Part shown: piece by piece, positions 34,401 through 43,418 of the stretch
Position numbering within the stretch: the first letter of the stretch is position 1
Layout: each line of letters begins with the position of its first letter
Source of the DNA: CBDDHT01 sp965228615
GTDB taxonomy: Bacteria; Pseudomonadota; Alphaproteobacteria; Rhizobiales; Methyloligellaceae
Direction: 5' to 3'
Assembly (NCBI GenBank): GCA_965228615.1
Contig: CBDDHT010000003.1
Span: forward strand, 1,054,001-1,118,000
Length of the DNA stretch: 64,000 nucleotides
Program-made: the position numbers and the translations under genes
Notes under the pieces: generated by a model
Database searches by the model: none
The model's input: only the letters and a program-made list of their open reading frames with translations
Told to the model about the DNA's origin: nothing

Positions 34401-34672
34401 GCAACATCTTGCTCCCGAACAACGATCATTCGCCGACAGTCGCGCCCAATCGCGCACAGGCGTGTTGCCGTCATGTTTCGCGTTTGGACCGGACCGTAGG
34501 TGACCATGTCAGTCCGAACATCAGCCGCCCAATGCAATTTTGTAATCGTCGATGCAGTTCCAGCATGGGCTTGCTCGTCCGATTCTTGAACGACAAATGG
34601 GATTCCCAAGTCGCTTTCGATTCTACTCAGATTTTCAAGCGTTGGAGGATTGAAGATGGCAGAGCCTTGCAA
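34397..34672 (-). pseudogene. Short frame coupled to the racemase gene, possible remnant of a racemase/isomerase 3' end
   Basis: A 91-codon frame (first available start is TTG) whose TGA overlaps the racemase ATG by the coupling sequence ATGA. The stretch NPPTLENLSRIESDLGIPFV weakly resembles the C-terminal helix region of maleate isomerase and other Asp/Glu-racemase-type proteins (LDxIxxIExxLGxPV). No further upstream match was found because a TGA stops the frame just before. It may be a degraded gene, a real small protein, or chance. Confidence 0.3.
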
Positions 34673-34822
34673 TGATCAAAGACCGGACGGTCGTCATCGG
34701 TCTCGACGGTGTTGAGCATCATATATCTGGGGTGATGATCCTCACCGGCTATCGTGGATTATATAATTTGCGTAATAATACTCTTGTAACATCTATGATG
34801 ACTGACTCTTAGTATCAGAGAG

Positions 34823-36175
34823 ATGTATCGCCGGAAGATGCTTAGCCTCTCCATGTCGCGGCGCGACTTAATGCGGTCGGTGCTAGGCTGCACTTCGTTC
34901 GGACTTTCCTGCTTGTCGGCACAGGCGAGGCCGTTCGCAGATCAGTTCCCGCTGCCTTGGCAGAAGTCGTCATTGGCAAACGGTGTCAGGCTCTTCGTGG
35001 CACCGACAGACAGCGCTTATATCTCGGCCTTGCTGCGAGTCCGGTTTGGTGAAATCAACGAACGACCAAATGAAGATGGCCTCGCCCATTTCCTCGAACA
35101 TGTCATGGCCAAGGGTGGTGCAGGGCCCTACTCCGACGTAGTCGCCAACGAATTGCGCGATGGGTTTGTTCAGGAGAATGCCGAAACCACCCTGCAACAT
35201 ATCTCGTTCAGCGCGGAACTCGCCCCGGACCAACTGCCGTCCTTTCTCGATATCGCCGGGCGATCATTGTTCGAGCCGCGTCTGGAACGCAGGATCGTCG
35301 AACAGGAGCGCATGAGGGTCGTTGAAGAACTGAGCGAATGGGGCAATTCACGGGAGTTCCGTGACATGCGCAGATTCGATCAAGCGCTCTATGGAAAACA
35401 CCATCCTCTCAGTACGTTTTGTCCTGAGATGGAAATCAAGACCATACGGGCGGCAAGTTGCGCGGACTTGCGATCATTCCACGAGCGAATGGCGCGCGCA
35501 AATCTGGTCGATCTGTTTCTGGTGGGCGGCCTGCCGGACACCGTAGCCACCCTCGCAGATCGAACGATTGGCAGCTATCGCACGCCGCGCGGCCGCGCCG
35601 CATCCATGCGTCCCGTGCCAATGCTGACGCGCCGGTCGATCATCGGCCCTTTGAAGGCACCGGATCTCATGGCCGGCAGAACTCAGTTCAAGCTCGGCTG
35701 GAATTCCGAGGTGTTCTTCGGCCATCGGGATATGGCCGCAATGATCGTTTCATTGAAGCATCTGGACGCGATGCTCGCCGAGACGGTGAGCGACAGACTG
35801 GGAATGGTCTATGGGCTCGGCTTGAGTTTTCAGCCGAGCCGGGCATCGGCTAGCATCATTATCGACGGGTCGACACAAGCCCGGCCCTCTCAGATCATCG
35901 ACGCTATTCTGTCCGTCGTTGACGATGTCCGGCGCGTGCCAATGTCCGCCAAACAGCTTCAACGCAAAAAGTCCCACCTGCGCTATCTCGCCAGCAAACG
36001 CATGCTAGACAATCGCGAAGTCATGAAGCGTCTTCAGCGCTATGCCGAATTTGGGACAAGTTACTTCGAAACCGGCATCGAAACGGTCACACCTGAGAAG
36101 GCACTCGCAGCCGCTTCCGCACATTTTCCCAAGAAATCGGGTAATTTTGTTGTTCTATTCCGACAGGCAACCTGA
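34823..36175 (+). CDS. M16-family (insulinase/processing-peptidase-like) zinc metallopeptidase, exported
   Basis: 450 residues. The inverted zinc motif HFLEH lies in DGLAHFLEHVMAKG near residue 92, with downstream Glu in RVVEELSEWG near residue 170. A C-terminal M16_C region follows. The N-terminus SRRDLMRSVLGCTSFGLSCL resembles a twin-arginine signal, suggesting export. At 450 residues it has one catalytic and one inactive half, as in bacterial single-unit M16B peptidases, which often work as pairs; no partner is adjacent. Several start codons are possible (34823, 34838, 34853). Its physiological substrate is unknown. Confidence 0.85.
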   Translation: MYRRKMLSLSMSRRDLMRSVLGCTSFGLSCLSAQARPFADQFPLPWQKSSLANGVRLFVAPTDSAYISALLRVRFGEINERPNEDGLAHFLEHVMAKGGAGPYSDVVANELRDGFVQENAETTLQHISFSAELAPDQLPSFLDIAGRSLFEPRLERRIVEQERMRVVEELSEWGNSREFRDMRRFDQALYGKHHPLSTFCPEMEIKTIRAASCADLRSFHERMARANLVDLFLVGGLPDTVATLADRTIGSYRTPRGRAASMRPVPMLTRRSIIGPLKAPDLMAGRTQFKLGWNSEVFFGHRDMAAMIVSLKHLDAMLAETVSDRLGMVYGLGLSFQPSRASASIIIDGSTQARPSQIIDAILSVVDDVRRVPMSAKQLQRKKSHLRYLASKRMLDNREVMKRLQRYAEFGTSYFETGIETVTPEKALAAASAHFPKKSGNFVVLFRQAT

Positions 36176-36422
36176 TCTTTCGCGCTTTCGACGCAAAATC
36201 CGACCAGTCCATTGATCGCAACTCACCCATTACGTCCGTCCTGAGAGGTAGGTGACATTGACAACACTCTTGGGCAATTGGCGAGAGATGCTGGTTCCGT
36301 AGAAGGGGAGTTCAGAGTGTTCCACACGAGCGGTATAAACTGGCGGGCCGCCAAGAATATCGGTTTTTGAACTATATGCACCTCAATCCGCCGATGTATT
36401 GCGAGAGCAAGCAACGGCGGAT

Positions 36423-37004
36423 TTACCGGGACTGTACCGATGCCATCTGTTCGAAAGCTTTGGTGAACCCGATCAGCGAGGCTTCCACTGCGACATTCTT
36501 CCGCTGCAGATTCTGAAAGATCGTGTACAGCGATTTGCCTCTCTTGATCGCCGTCATCAATTTGTCGCCTATGGGGATATTCGTGTAGCAGCCGGACCGG
36601 TCACATGTCTGTATTTTCGCTTTGACGGTCAGCTTCTTATCGACCTGAAACTTGACGCCCTCTGGGAGATAGATGCCGTGCGGGAGATGTACGCTCATGA
36701 CTGGAGGCTTGTCTTCCGCCACCTTCCGAATCCTCAGTGAAATTAGCGTGCGGCCTGTCTTCTTAATAGTCAGTCTCTGGGTCGTTGTGCATGCGAACTT
36801 ACCGGTGATTGATGTGCAACTGACAATCCAGGCGTTGGCCGGTACCTTCTCGGCGCCTTTCTCAGCGGATTTCGCCGGCAAATTCAGCTTTCTGGTGTCC
36901 GACTGCGCCATTGCCGGATGCGCAAGTTGAGCCATGCCAAAGCACAACAGCAAAGTCAAAGCCAGGTTGCTGCTTATGGCTGAATGTCGAAACGCGATGC
37001 TCAT
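36423..37004 (-). CDS. Invasion-associated locus B (IalB) family periplasmic protein
   Basis: 193 residues with a signal peptide (cleavage near HPAMAQS, residue 33). IalB-family landmarks follow: NAWIVSCTSITGKFAC, LPHGIYLPEGVKFQVD, a CDRSGCYTN pair near residue 134, and a final FTKAFEQM helix. The family is widespread in Hyphomicrobiales and was named from Bartonella, but in free-living relatives its role is unclear. It lies 116 bases after tonB on the same strand and may be part of that operon; co-occurrence of IalB with a TonB unit is noteworthy. Start ATG 37004. Confidence 0.8.
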   Translation of the reverse strand: MSIAFRHSAISSNLALTLLLCFGMAQLAHPAMAQSDTRKLNLPAKSAEKGAEKVPANAWIVSCTSITGKFACTTTQRLTIKKTGRTLISLRIRKVAEDKPPVMSVHLPHGIYLPEGVKFQVDKKLTVKAKIQTCDRSGCYTNIPIGDKLMTAIKRGKSLYTIFQNLQRKNVAVEASLIGFTKAFEQMASVQSR

Positions 37005-37120
37005 TTGAGAAACCCAATTCTGTTTGAAAGGAAAGACCTGGTCCTGGAGGAAACGCCAGGCGGATCATGGAAGGTCGGGCAGTGGCAATCGATGGCTGAC
37101 AATCGGAGGAGCATTGCCGT

Positions 37121-38275
37121 CTACCGGAAGCTAAACGGAATTGAGAAGCGCAATTGGCCAGTGGAGGCACCTTTCGGCGGTCTGGGGAACGGTGATGAGC
37201 GCCTGACAGCCGAAATCGCAGCTCGATCGACACCGGCATTGCCACTGGAACGCGCAATCCGGGCATAGCGCAGACCACCGGATGCCGTCAGGCCGAATGA
37301 CACGACAACCCGTCCGCGCCCTACGGATCTGGGACGATTGCCGGCAATCCGGGCCCGGACCCTTGAGGCGTAGCTCAAAATTGCACCGGAACTGGCACGC
37401 GCTTTGCCTTTCTTGCTTCCCTTGCGCTTGCCCGCAGACCCTTTCTGGTTGTTTCCAGGTGGTGTTCGAGCGGCCCGCTTCTTGGATTTCTTCTTTTTCG
37501 GCGGTTCGGTTTTGATGGCCTCTGTCGATGTTGGCTTGACCTCTACCGGCCGGGCAGCTGCGGTTGTCGATTCGGCGACAACGTCCGCTGTCACAGCAGC
37601 CGTTTCAACATTCTCCGCTTCGTCTACTTCTTCAGGGGCTACGTTTTCGACCGGTACCGCGGCCGGTTCTGCCGTCGGCGATACACTGCCGTCCGGTGAC
37701 GCTGCCGGTTCCGGCGTCGGCACCACTTCGTCATTTGGCGTCGCATCCAGCTCTTCGATTGGTGCTGCGTCTTCGCTTCGCACCGCCGCAACCGACAATT
37801 CGGACACGGACTGTGCCTCAGCGGTCGGGGCATCAACTGGCGACATATCCCGGTTGATCTGCGGCGCATTCAGCTCCTGCTGCCTGACGTTCACAGGCTC
37901 TGCTTCAGATGCCTTCTTTGCGTCTACATCCTTGGGTGTCGCCTCCGGAACCGGTTTCGGTTCCTGCGTCAAGCTGTTGAGATCGGGAGCGTCGACAGCA
38001 GGCGTATCGTCACGTGCGGGCGTCTCTTGCAGTTTTGCGACCTGAACGCTGGTTGTTTCTCTTGGCGCAATGGGGCGGGCCTGCTCAGTCACCTCCTCGG
38101 CATTCGGTGTCATCTGCCCCATGATTCCGGCGAGACTGGCCTCCACCGAAACGCTGGCTCCTGCCGGCGGCTCTTGAAACCCCTCCGACAGCGGTTTGAG
38201 CCCGACAACCAGAACGAAATGGACCATCACCGATAGCGGAAGGGCAATGCCCCAAGTCTTAAAGCCCGGATTCAT
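37121..38275 (-). CDS. tonB: TonB-family energy transducer
   Basis: 384 residues. An N-terminal membrane anchor (residues about 8-26, GIALPLSVMVHFVLVVGL) precedes a very long Pro/Ala/Glu-rich periplasmic spacer. A Lys-rich stretch at about residues 258-295 is followed by a C-terminal TonB domain (ILSYASRVRARIAGNRP, VVVSFGLTASGGLRYARI, SIPFSFR). It transfers ion-gradient energy from ExbB/ExbD to outer-membrane receptors. The start overlaps the end of the second exbD by the sequence ATGA, so it is translationally coupled. A divergent ZnuD-like receptor is encoded 2.8 kb away, a probable partner. Confidence 0.85.
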   Translation of the reverse strand: MNPGFKTWGIALPLSVMVHFVLVVGLKPLSEGFQEPPAGASVSVEASLAGIMGQMTPNAEEVTEQARPIAPRETTSVQVAKLQETPARDDTPAVDAPDLNSLTQEPKPVPEATPKDVDAKKASEAEPVNVRQQELNAPQINRDMSPVDAPTAEAQSVSELSVAAVRSEDAAPIEELDATPNDEVVPTPEPAASPDGSVSPTAEPAAVPVENVAPEEVDEAENVETAAVTADVVAESTTAAARPVEVKPTSTEAIKTEPPKKKKSKKRAARTPPGNNQKGSAGKRKGSKKGKARASSGAILSYASRVRARIAGNRPRSVGRGRVVVSFGLTASGGLRYARIARSSGNAGVDRAAISAVRRSSPFPRPPKGASTGQLRFSIPFSFR

Positions 38276-38685
38276 GGCTCTGGCCCTATGCGCTCGGACA
38301 ATACGACGATCGATTTGAAACCGGCGGCGCGGAGTTTGCGGGTCACGCCGAGAAAAACATCGCTGCCCAATCTGGCATCGGCGACGACTGTGAAGACCTT
38401 GTCCTTGTCCAAGTCACCGTCGACCGCAGCCAGGGGCCCAAGATCATCGATGTCCAGATCCTTGCCCCTGTATGAGAGGCGTCCGTCGGCATAGGCAATC
38501 AGTCGGCCTGGAGCCACGGCATTCATGGCGTCGCCGGAGACCTTTGTAAGCTCGATATTCCGAGCCGAGTGCGGGCGCAGGGCACCAGCAACAATGAAGA
38601 AAATTAGAATCAGAAAGACGATATTGATCAGTCCGGTCAGATCGGCTTCGTGCTTATAGCCTTTCGCATCATCATTCAGCCGCAT
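38272..38685 (-). CDS. exbD: ExbD/TolR-family biopolymer transport protein (second copy)
   Basis: 137 residues from ATG 38685: one N-terminal transmembrane helix (GLINIVFLILIFFIVAGAL) and a periplasmic domain. The usual functional Asp in the helix (in the LxPLxD context) is altered here, reading LTGLINIVFL, so the canonical proton-handling Asp is missing. That suggests a structural rather than catalytic ExbD. It lies between exbD1 and tonB and overlaps tonB by four bases. Two ExbD proteins per TonB unit are known in several alphaproteobacteria. Confidence 0.8.
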   Translation of the reverse strand: MRLNDDAKGYKHEADLTGLINIVFLILIFFIVAGALRPHSARNIELTKVSGDAMNAVAPGRLIAYADGRLSYRGKDLDIDDLGPLAAVDGDLDKDKVFTVVADARLGSDVFLGVTRKLRAAGFKSIVVLSERIGPEP

Positions 38686-38853
38686 GATAGCATCCTCGGT
38701 CAGCCATCCATCGAAATGGCGGCAATCCACTCGCTATGGCCTGGGTCCAAATGATCGGATGTCCTCCTGACTAGTTCAAACGATGCCAGGACCCGATTGC
38801 CGCGTGCCCGGTCTGGATTATCGATCATTACTCGATCCTCGCCGAAATTTGCA

Positions 38854-39240
38854 TCAGTTGACGACACGGACAGTTGCGAAGCCAGCACGCCGTACGCGCG
38901 TGAGGCCGGCAACCAGGTCATCGACCGTTGTGTCGCGTTGCATCACGATAACTGCATCGGTCCGCCCCTGGGAAATCAACCCACCAAGCGCGCCGGACAA
39001 CTCCGTTTCGCGAACCGCTCGGCCCGAGACGCGGTAGCGACGCTCGGGCGCAACATGAATGAGAACTGTTTTTGACAGGTCGGCCTTACCCCCGCCGGTG
39101 CCGGCCGTATCGATCTTGACGGTGCCAAACTTGAGAAAGGTAGAGGCAAGCATGAAGAAGACCAGCAGCAGGAAGACCACATCGATAAGCGGCGTCAGAT
39201 TCAACAGCCTTCGCCGACGCTTCTTCTCATTCAGCTGCAT
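38854..39240 (-). CDS. exbD: ExbD-family biopolymer transport protein (first copy)
   Basis: 128 residues: basic N-terminus MQLNEKKRRRR, then the ExbD signature LNLTPLIDVVFLLLVFFMLA with the conserved Asp near residue 20, and a short periplasmic domain ending in VRVVN. It overlaps the end of exbB by 14 bases, consistent with coupled translation and complex stoichiometry. It is the canonical ExbD of the unit; the second copy lacks the key Asp. Confidence 0.88.
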   Translation of the reverse strand: MQLNEKKRRRRLLNLTPLIDVVFLLLVFFMLASTFLKFGTVKIDTAGTGGGKADLSKTVLIHVAPERRYRVSGRAVRETELSGALGGLISQGRTDAVIVMQRDTTVDDLVAGLTRVRRAGFATVRVVN

Positions 39241-40168
39241 GGCGCGCGCCCGATGCGGTCAATAGAAGGGTTTGATCGCCGGATTGACCGATGGCCGGAT
39301 TGGAAAGACGGTGCGTGAAAAGGCTGGTTTGAGAGGATTCGATGAAGGCCTTTTCGCGGTCGATCCTGCTTTCGAACCAATAGAGTGCGAAGGACGCCGG
39401 TATCGCCACCGCCAGGCCGACACAGGTCGTGATCAGCGCCACCCATATTCCACCGGCCAGTGCTGCCGGATCCGTGTCGGCACCCGATGAATGCAGGACC
39501 TGAAAGGCACTCATCATGCCAATAACCGTCCCGAACAATCCAAGCAGCGGTGCGATCTGAGCCGTCGATTCGAGAATACGCAAATACCTTCGCAAGGAGG
39601 CCAGATAGCCGAGCGCAACGCGTTCTGCGTCTTCGCGCACAAAAGCCTCGCCGATACCCCGGGAAAGACCGCTCATCGAATGGCGTAACACTTTCGCTGC
39701 CGGGTTGCGTCTGCGGGCCAATAGCGACAGAGCGAGTTCGCGATCCTGCTCGAACCAGCTTGCCAGGGCTGCCTCGAGCCCGCGCCCGCGGCCGATGCCG
39801 AGCGCGAAAAACTGAAACCCTTTGAGGAAAATGACGGCCAGGGATACAACCGAAAGCACTCCAATAATGGCCACAACCGGACCGCCGCGTTCCAGGAGCT
39901 GATAGGCACTCTCGAAGTCGTAAGTCTGTATTGAGGTTACACGATCGACGAAGCTGCTCCATGCCGACGCCGCGGGCTCAGCGCTATCGAGCCGAGTTGC
40001 CGGCTCGCCAATAGGCGGCAGTGCTTGCTCTGTCGCCGGCTGATCACCCAGTTCCGTGATCCCATCCGTATCGGGTTGCATCGGCGAGGCCGCCGGCTGC
40101 TCCGGGTTCTGGCTCCCATCGTTTTGCTCGCTGCGGTCTGGCGCTAACTGAGCAAGCTGATCTGTCAT
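39227..40168 (-). CDS. exbB: ExbB/TolQ-family proton channel protein
   Basis: 313 residues. A long acidic, Pro/Ala-rich N-terminal extension (about 70 residues) precedes three transmembrane helices: VVAIIGVLSVVSLAVIFLK near residue 100, LLGLFGTVIGMMSAFQVL near 210 and ITTCVGLAVAIPASFALYW near 245. The GTVIGM and TTCVGLAVAIPA motifs define the MotA/TolQ/ExbB fold. The N-terminal extension, absent from E. coli ExbB, resembles the periplasmic extension of some alphaproteobacterial ExbB proteins. It starts 9 bases after the stop of the upstream hypothetical gene. Confidence 0.88.
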   Translation of the reverse strand: MTDQLAQLAPDRSEQNDGSQNPEQPAASPMQPDTDGITELGDQPATEQALPPIGEPATRLDSAEPAASAWSSFVDRVTSIQTYDFESAYQLLERGGPVVAIIGVLSVVSLAVIFLKGFQFFALGIGRGRGLEAALASWFEQDRELALSLLARRRNPAAKVLRHSMSGLSRGIGEAFVREDAERVALGYLASLRRYLRILESTAQIAPLLGLFGTVIGMMSAFQVLHSSGADTDPAALAGGIWVALITTCVGLAVAIPASFALYWFESRIDREKAFIESSQTSLFTHRLSNPAIGQSGDQTLLLTASGARHAAE

Positions 40169-40177
40169 GATTCGCTC

Positions 40178-40618
40178 CTAAAAAATGAACCCGACTTTGA
40201 GCCTGGATGAGGGTTTGGTCGCCGTGAGGCAGCCGTGTGGCGTCAAGGCCTCACCTTTGCAGCGGGTGACATCGTTCAGAAGGATATGGGAGACGTCGGC
40301 GCACTTGATCGCCTTGAGATCGAATTGCTTCACACGGGATTTGTTGACCGGCAAACGCCCGGCGTTCACTCGCAACAGCGTCAGCACCTTTTTGTCCTTT
40401 CCGAACAACACCAGTTCGAACGCCAGATCGTCGATCGGCACACCAAGCTTGTTGCCGACCATGAATGTAAGTCGGCACGCCGACTTAACGGCATTCATAT
40501 TATTCAACTCGACCGCGAGATGCTTCGCGGACGTCGCCTTCTTGTCTGCTGCAGCAGCAGGGCTGACAAGAACTCCCGCGGCAACGACGGCCGCTGCGAC
40601 TATTCTGCACAACGACAT
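40178..40618 (-). CDS. Small periplasmic protein at the head of the exbB-exbD-exbD-tonB operon
   Basis: 146 residues from ATG 40618. A signal peptide (residues about 4-22, ending SPAAAAD) is followed by an about 120-residue mature part with four cysteines (SACRLTF, KCADVSH, TRCKG and GCLTATK) and no recognisable family. It begins the TonB-unit operon, 9 bases from exbB, so a role linked to TonB energy transduction or substrate handling is likely. An in-frame ATG at 40645 and another at 40675 would lengthen the signal peptide n-region. Function unknown. Confidence 0.6.
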   Translation of the reverse strand: MSLCRIVAAAVVAAGVLVSPAAAADKKATSAKHLAVELNNMNAVKSACRLTFMVGNKLGVPIDDLAFELVLFGKDKKVLTLLRVNAGRLPVNKSRVKQFDLKAIKCADVSHILLNDVTRCKGEALTPHGCLTATKPSSRLKVGFIF

Positions 40619-40998
40619 GGGCTGACATGGGCGCCCATCCGACATTTCGATTTTCTTGACTTGTTCAACAATCATAATTTGCTCTCGTAGCTACGGATTC
40701 TGGTCTTCTGCACAATAATGATGGCCGGTTACAGCCGGTGAGCAGTCTAGAACTGAGGGCTTATCGTTCGGGCTTCAGCAAGGGGCGTGGATCGACTCTC
40801 TGCCGGACGATAAGGACGTGCAAGCAGCAAATCCTCAACTGCAGATCCAACGGAGACTCACCAGGACTTCAACCGCGAATCACCTGGAGCACTCCTGGTG
40901 CAGTTACTTTTTTGTCACAGTTGGCGACGGAAATTTCCCCGGTAAACAAGCAATTTATTGATAGGTCGGTCCTCTGCTGGTACTGCTGCAACATGCAT
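40619..40998. promoter_or_regulatory. Divergent region between TonB operon and znuD-like gene
   Basis: About 380 bases without a supported gene. It contains CACCTGGAG-CA-CTCCTGGTG at 40881-40900, a near-perfect palindrome followed by a T-rich stretch, besides the Zur box at 40999. Promoters for both directions should lie here. Confidence 0.4.
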
Positions 40999-41015
40999 AT
41001 GTAATATTATAACAT
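40999..41015. promoter_or_regulatory. Zur box in front of the ZnuD-like receptor
   Basis: ATGTAATA-T-TATAACAT matches the alphaproteobacterial Zur palindrome with one mismatch in the left arm. It ends 47 bases before ATG 41063 and resembles the boxes at 47200 and 47496. Confidence 0.75.
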
Positions 41016-41062
41016 AACTAAATGCAAATCGTTTGAGCTATGGCGGTATCAGGAGTCGCACG

Positions 41063-43219
41063 ATGTCGAGTAAGTCACGTTTGCTAAGTCAGGTCAGTGT
41101 TCTAGCGGTAGCTGCCACTGTTTGGGGTACGACCGAGGGCCATGGCCAGGTGGCACTTCCTGAAATCGTGGTGTCAGCACCGAGTCCGATTGCGTCTCCG
41201 GTACAAGTCAACACGCCGGATGTTTCCGCCGATGACATCACGATCGTTCCCGGCGTCATCATCGCGGACCAGACCTTTTCTGCCGTCACGGTCATTACCG
41301 CGGATCAAATCGAACTCGACCGATCTCGCACGCTTGGCGACACGGTCTTCACCAAGCCGGGCGTGACATCTTCCACGTTTGCACCAGGTGCCAGCCGACC
41401 GATTATCCGCGGCCTCGACAATTTCCGGGTGCGCATTCAGGAGAACGGCATCGGCTCCCATGGCGTGTCCGAGGTGAGCGAGGATCACGCCGTTCCGATC
41501 GACCCGCTCAATCAGGACAAGATCGAGATCATTCGCGGACCGGCCACATTGCGCTGGGGTTCACAGGCGATCGGCGGCGTTGTGAGCGCCACCAATGGCC
41601 GTGTTCCGGATCGGATTCCCGGAGATAGTTTCTACCGTTTCAAGACCGTCGGAACCTATAGCAGCGTCGATGACGGCACGGAAGGCGCAGTCATGGCGGA
41701 AGGCGGCGAAGGCAATCTCGCTTTTCACATTGACGCGTTCGCACGAGAAGGCAATGACTATTCCATTCCAGATGCGCCGGGTACGCAGGCGAACTCGTTC
41801 TACGAGTCCAATGGTGCAGCCTTGGGTGGTTCCGTCGTGTTCGATCAAGGATTCTTCGGTCTGTCGGTCTCTCGATATGAGAGCGTCTATGGCATACCCG
41901 GCGGCGAGTCTGAAGAACGCGAAGTTTCGATCGATCTGCAGCAGACCAAATTAACGGGTAAGGGCGAGTTTCGCCCACTCGGCGGTCCGGTCGAGGCGGT
42001 CAAACTGTGGTTCGGCATTTCCGACTACGAACATGACGAAATCGCCTTGGACGAGGATACGGGCGCCCGTCGCGTCGGCTCAACATTCATCAACGACCAG
42101 CGCGAGGCGCGCACGGAGGTTCTGCTACGGCCGGTAACGACGGGCCTGGGTGAGCTGACCACGGCCTTTGGCATGCAGATCGGTGATCGCGATCTTAGCG
42201 GTGATGGCGAGGCAGGCGAACTGCTGGCGCCCTCCAAGACTGAGCGCATCGCCGGCTTTGTCTTCAAGGAATTGGAGACGACACCGACACTGAAGTTCCA
42301 GGCGGCTGCACGAGTCGAGCATGTGAACGTGAACGGTACCGCCGGCGTCTTCCCGCCCGGTTTCCTGCCGCCGCCGGACGAGCCCGGTGATGATCCACGA
42401 GACCTGGAATTTACGCCGACGAGCGCCAGTGTCGGCGTTCTCAAAAAACTTGGCGCCGGCGTTGTCGCAAGCTTGACGGGGCAATATGTCGAACGCGCTC
42501 CCGAAGCAACCGAGCTTTTCTCAAGGGGGCCGCACGAAGCGACGGCCACATTCGAAATAGGCAACCCCGACCTGCAGATCGAGGCCGCCCATTCCGTGGA
42601 ATTCGGTCTGCGCAAGGCACAGGGTCGTCTTCGTTTTGATGGCACCGTCTATTACACGGAGTATGACGGCTTCATCTTCAAGGACTTTACCGGCGTCGCT
42701 TGCGGCGAGGAGTTCGCCGATTGCGGTGTTGAAGACGAGCTGCAACAGATCCTGTTCTCCCAGAAAGACGCAACGCACTATGGTGGCGAGCTCTTCGGCG
42801 AGTTCGACATTGCCTCGGTCTGGAACGGAACTTTCGGTATCGACGGTCAGTTCGATGTGGTGAACGCTTCATTTGCCGACGGCACTAATGTGCCGCGCAT
42901 CCCACCGATGCGGCTCGGCGGCGGCGTGTATTACCGCGATCGGAATGTGACGGCCCGGGTGAACGTGTTGCATGCATTCAGGCAGGACGAAATCGGCCAG
43001 CGTGAGACACCGACGAGCAGCTACACGCTCCTCAATGCGGAACTCAACTACAGCGTTCCGCTCGAAGAAGAGGCCAATGGACAGCCTCGCCTGAGTTTCG
43101 GGATCGTCGGCAAAAACCTTCTCGACGACGATGTTCGCAATCACTCGTCTTTCAAGAAGGACGATGTGCTGCTGCAGGGGCGTAGCGTCTTGCTGAAGGC
43201 GAAACTCAAACTGAACTAG
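41063..43219 (+). CDS. znuD: TonB-dependent outer-membrane receptor, ZnuD-like
   Basis: 718 residues from ATG 41063 (AGGAG 8 bases upstream). Signal peptide, then a plug domain with LPEIVVSAPSP (TonB box region), GASRPIIRGLDNFRVRIQEN and DPLNQDKIEIIRGPATL. The beta-barrel follows (long strands to the terminal LLKAKLKLN). RGPATLRWGSQAIGGVV is the plug signature; VPPMRLGG-like (IPPMRLGG) and FGIVGKNLLDDDVRNHSS near the C-terminus match the ZnuD/heavy-metal receptor branch. A Zur box precedes it and the TonB operon is divergent, so zinc uptake across the outer membrane is the best call. Confidence 0.85.
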   Translation: MSSKSRLLSQVSVLAVAATVWGTTEGHGQVALPEIVVSAPSPIASPVQVNTPDVSADDITIVPGVIIADQTFSAVTVITADQIELDRSRTLGDTVFTKPGVTSSTFAPGASRPIIRGLDNFRVRIQENGIGSHGVSEVSEDHAVPIDPLNQDKIEIIRGPATLRWGSQAIGGVVSATNGRVPDRIPGDSFYRFKTVGTYSSVDDGTEGAVMAEGGEGNLAFHIDAFAREGNDYSIPDAPGTQANSFYESNGAALGGSVVFDQGFFGLSVSRYESVYGIPGGESEEREVSIDLQQTKLTGKGEFRPLGGPVEAVKLWFGISDYEHDEIALDEDTGARRVGSTFINDQREARTEVLLRPVTTGLGELTTAFGMQIGDRDLSGDGEAGELLAPSKTERIAGFVFKELETTPTLKFQAAARVEHVNVNGTAGVFPPGFLPPPDEPGDDPRDLEFTPTSASVGVLKKLGAGVVASLTGQYVERAPEATELFSRGPHEATATFEIGNPDLQIEAAHSVEFGLRKAQGRLRFDGTVYYTEYDGFIFKDFTGVACGEEFADCGVEDELQQILFSQKDATHYGGELFGEFDIASVWNGTFGIDGQFDVVNASFADGTNVPRIPPMRLGGGVYYRDRNVTARVNVLHAFRQDEIGQRETPTSSYTLLNAELNYSVPLEEEANGQPRLSFGIVGKNLLDDDVRNHSSFKKDDVLLQGRSVLLKAKLKLN

Positions 43220-43225
43220 ATCAGC

Positions 43226-43255
43226 CTGCGCTTAGTCGCAATCGGCTAAGCGCAG
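43226..43255 (+). terminator. Stem-loop after znuD
   Basis: CTGCGCTTAG and CTAAGCGCAG form a perfect 10-bp stem with a 10-base loop, 6 bases after the stop codon. There is no U-tract; it is probably a transcript-end stabiliser or weak terminator. Confidence 0.5.
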
Positions 43256-43278
43256 ACAAATGGATCGCTTCGGAGCTG

Positions 43279-43318
43279 CTAGAGCAACGTGCGTTCAAGC
43301 AGATGCACATTGCTCTAG
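43279..43318. repeat. Intergenic palindromic repeat element
   Basis: CTAGAGCAACGTGC and GCACATTGCTCTAG pair at 13 of 14 positions around a 12-base loop. Palindromes beginning CTAGAGCA and ending TGCTCTAG are common intergenic elements in Hyphomicrobiales genomes, so this is probably one copy of a dispersed repeat. Confidence 0.55.
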
Positions 43319-43347
43319 AGAAGCGAGCAAACTCTGAAACCACCAAT

Positions 43348-43418
43348 CCCCCGGCCCAGCCACCCAATTTCCAGCCCAACCGTCCAAAGGGTACCATTGC
43401 TGGGTGGTTGGGATGGGG
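43348..43418. repeat. Hairpin element related to the one at 13023
   Basis: CCCAGCCACCCA and TGGGTGGTTGGG pair at 11 of 12 positions with outer CCCC/GGGG pairing. The CCA-CCACCC core is also in the 13023-13096 hairpin, which suggests a dispersed element. Confidence 0.5.
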
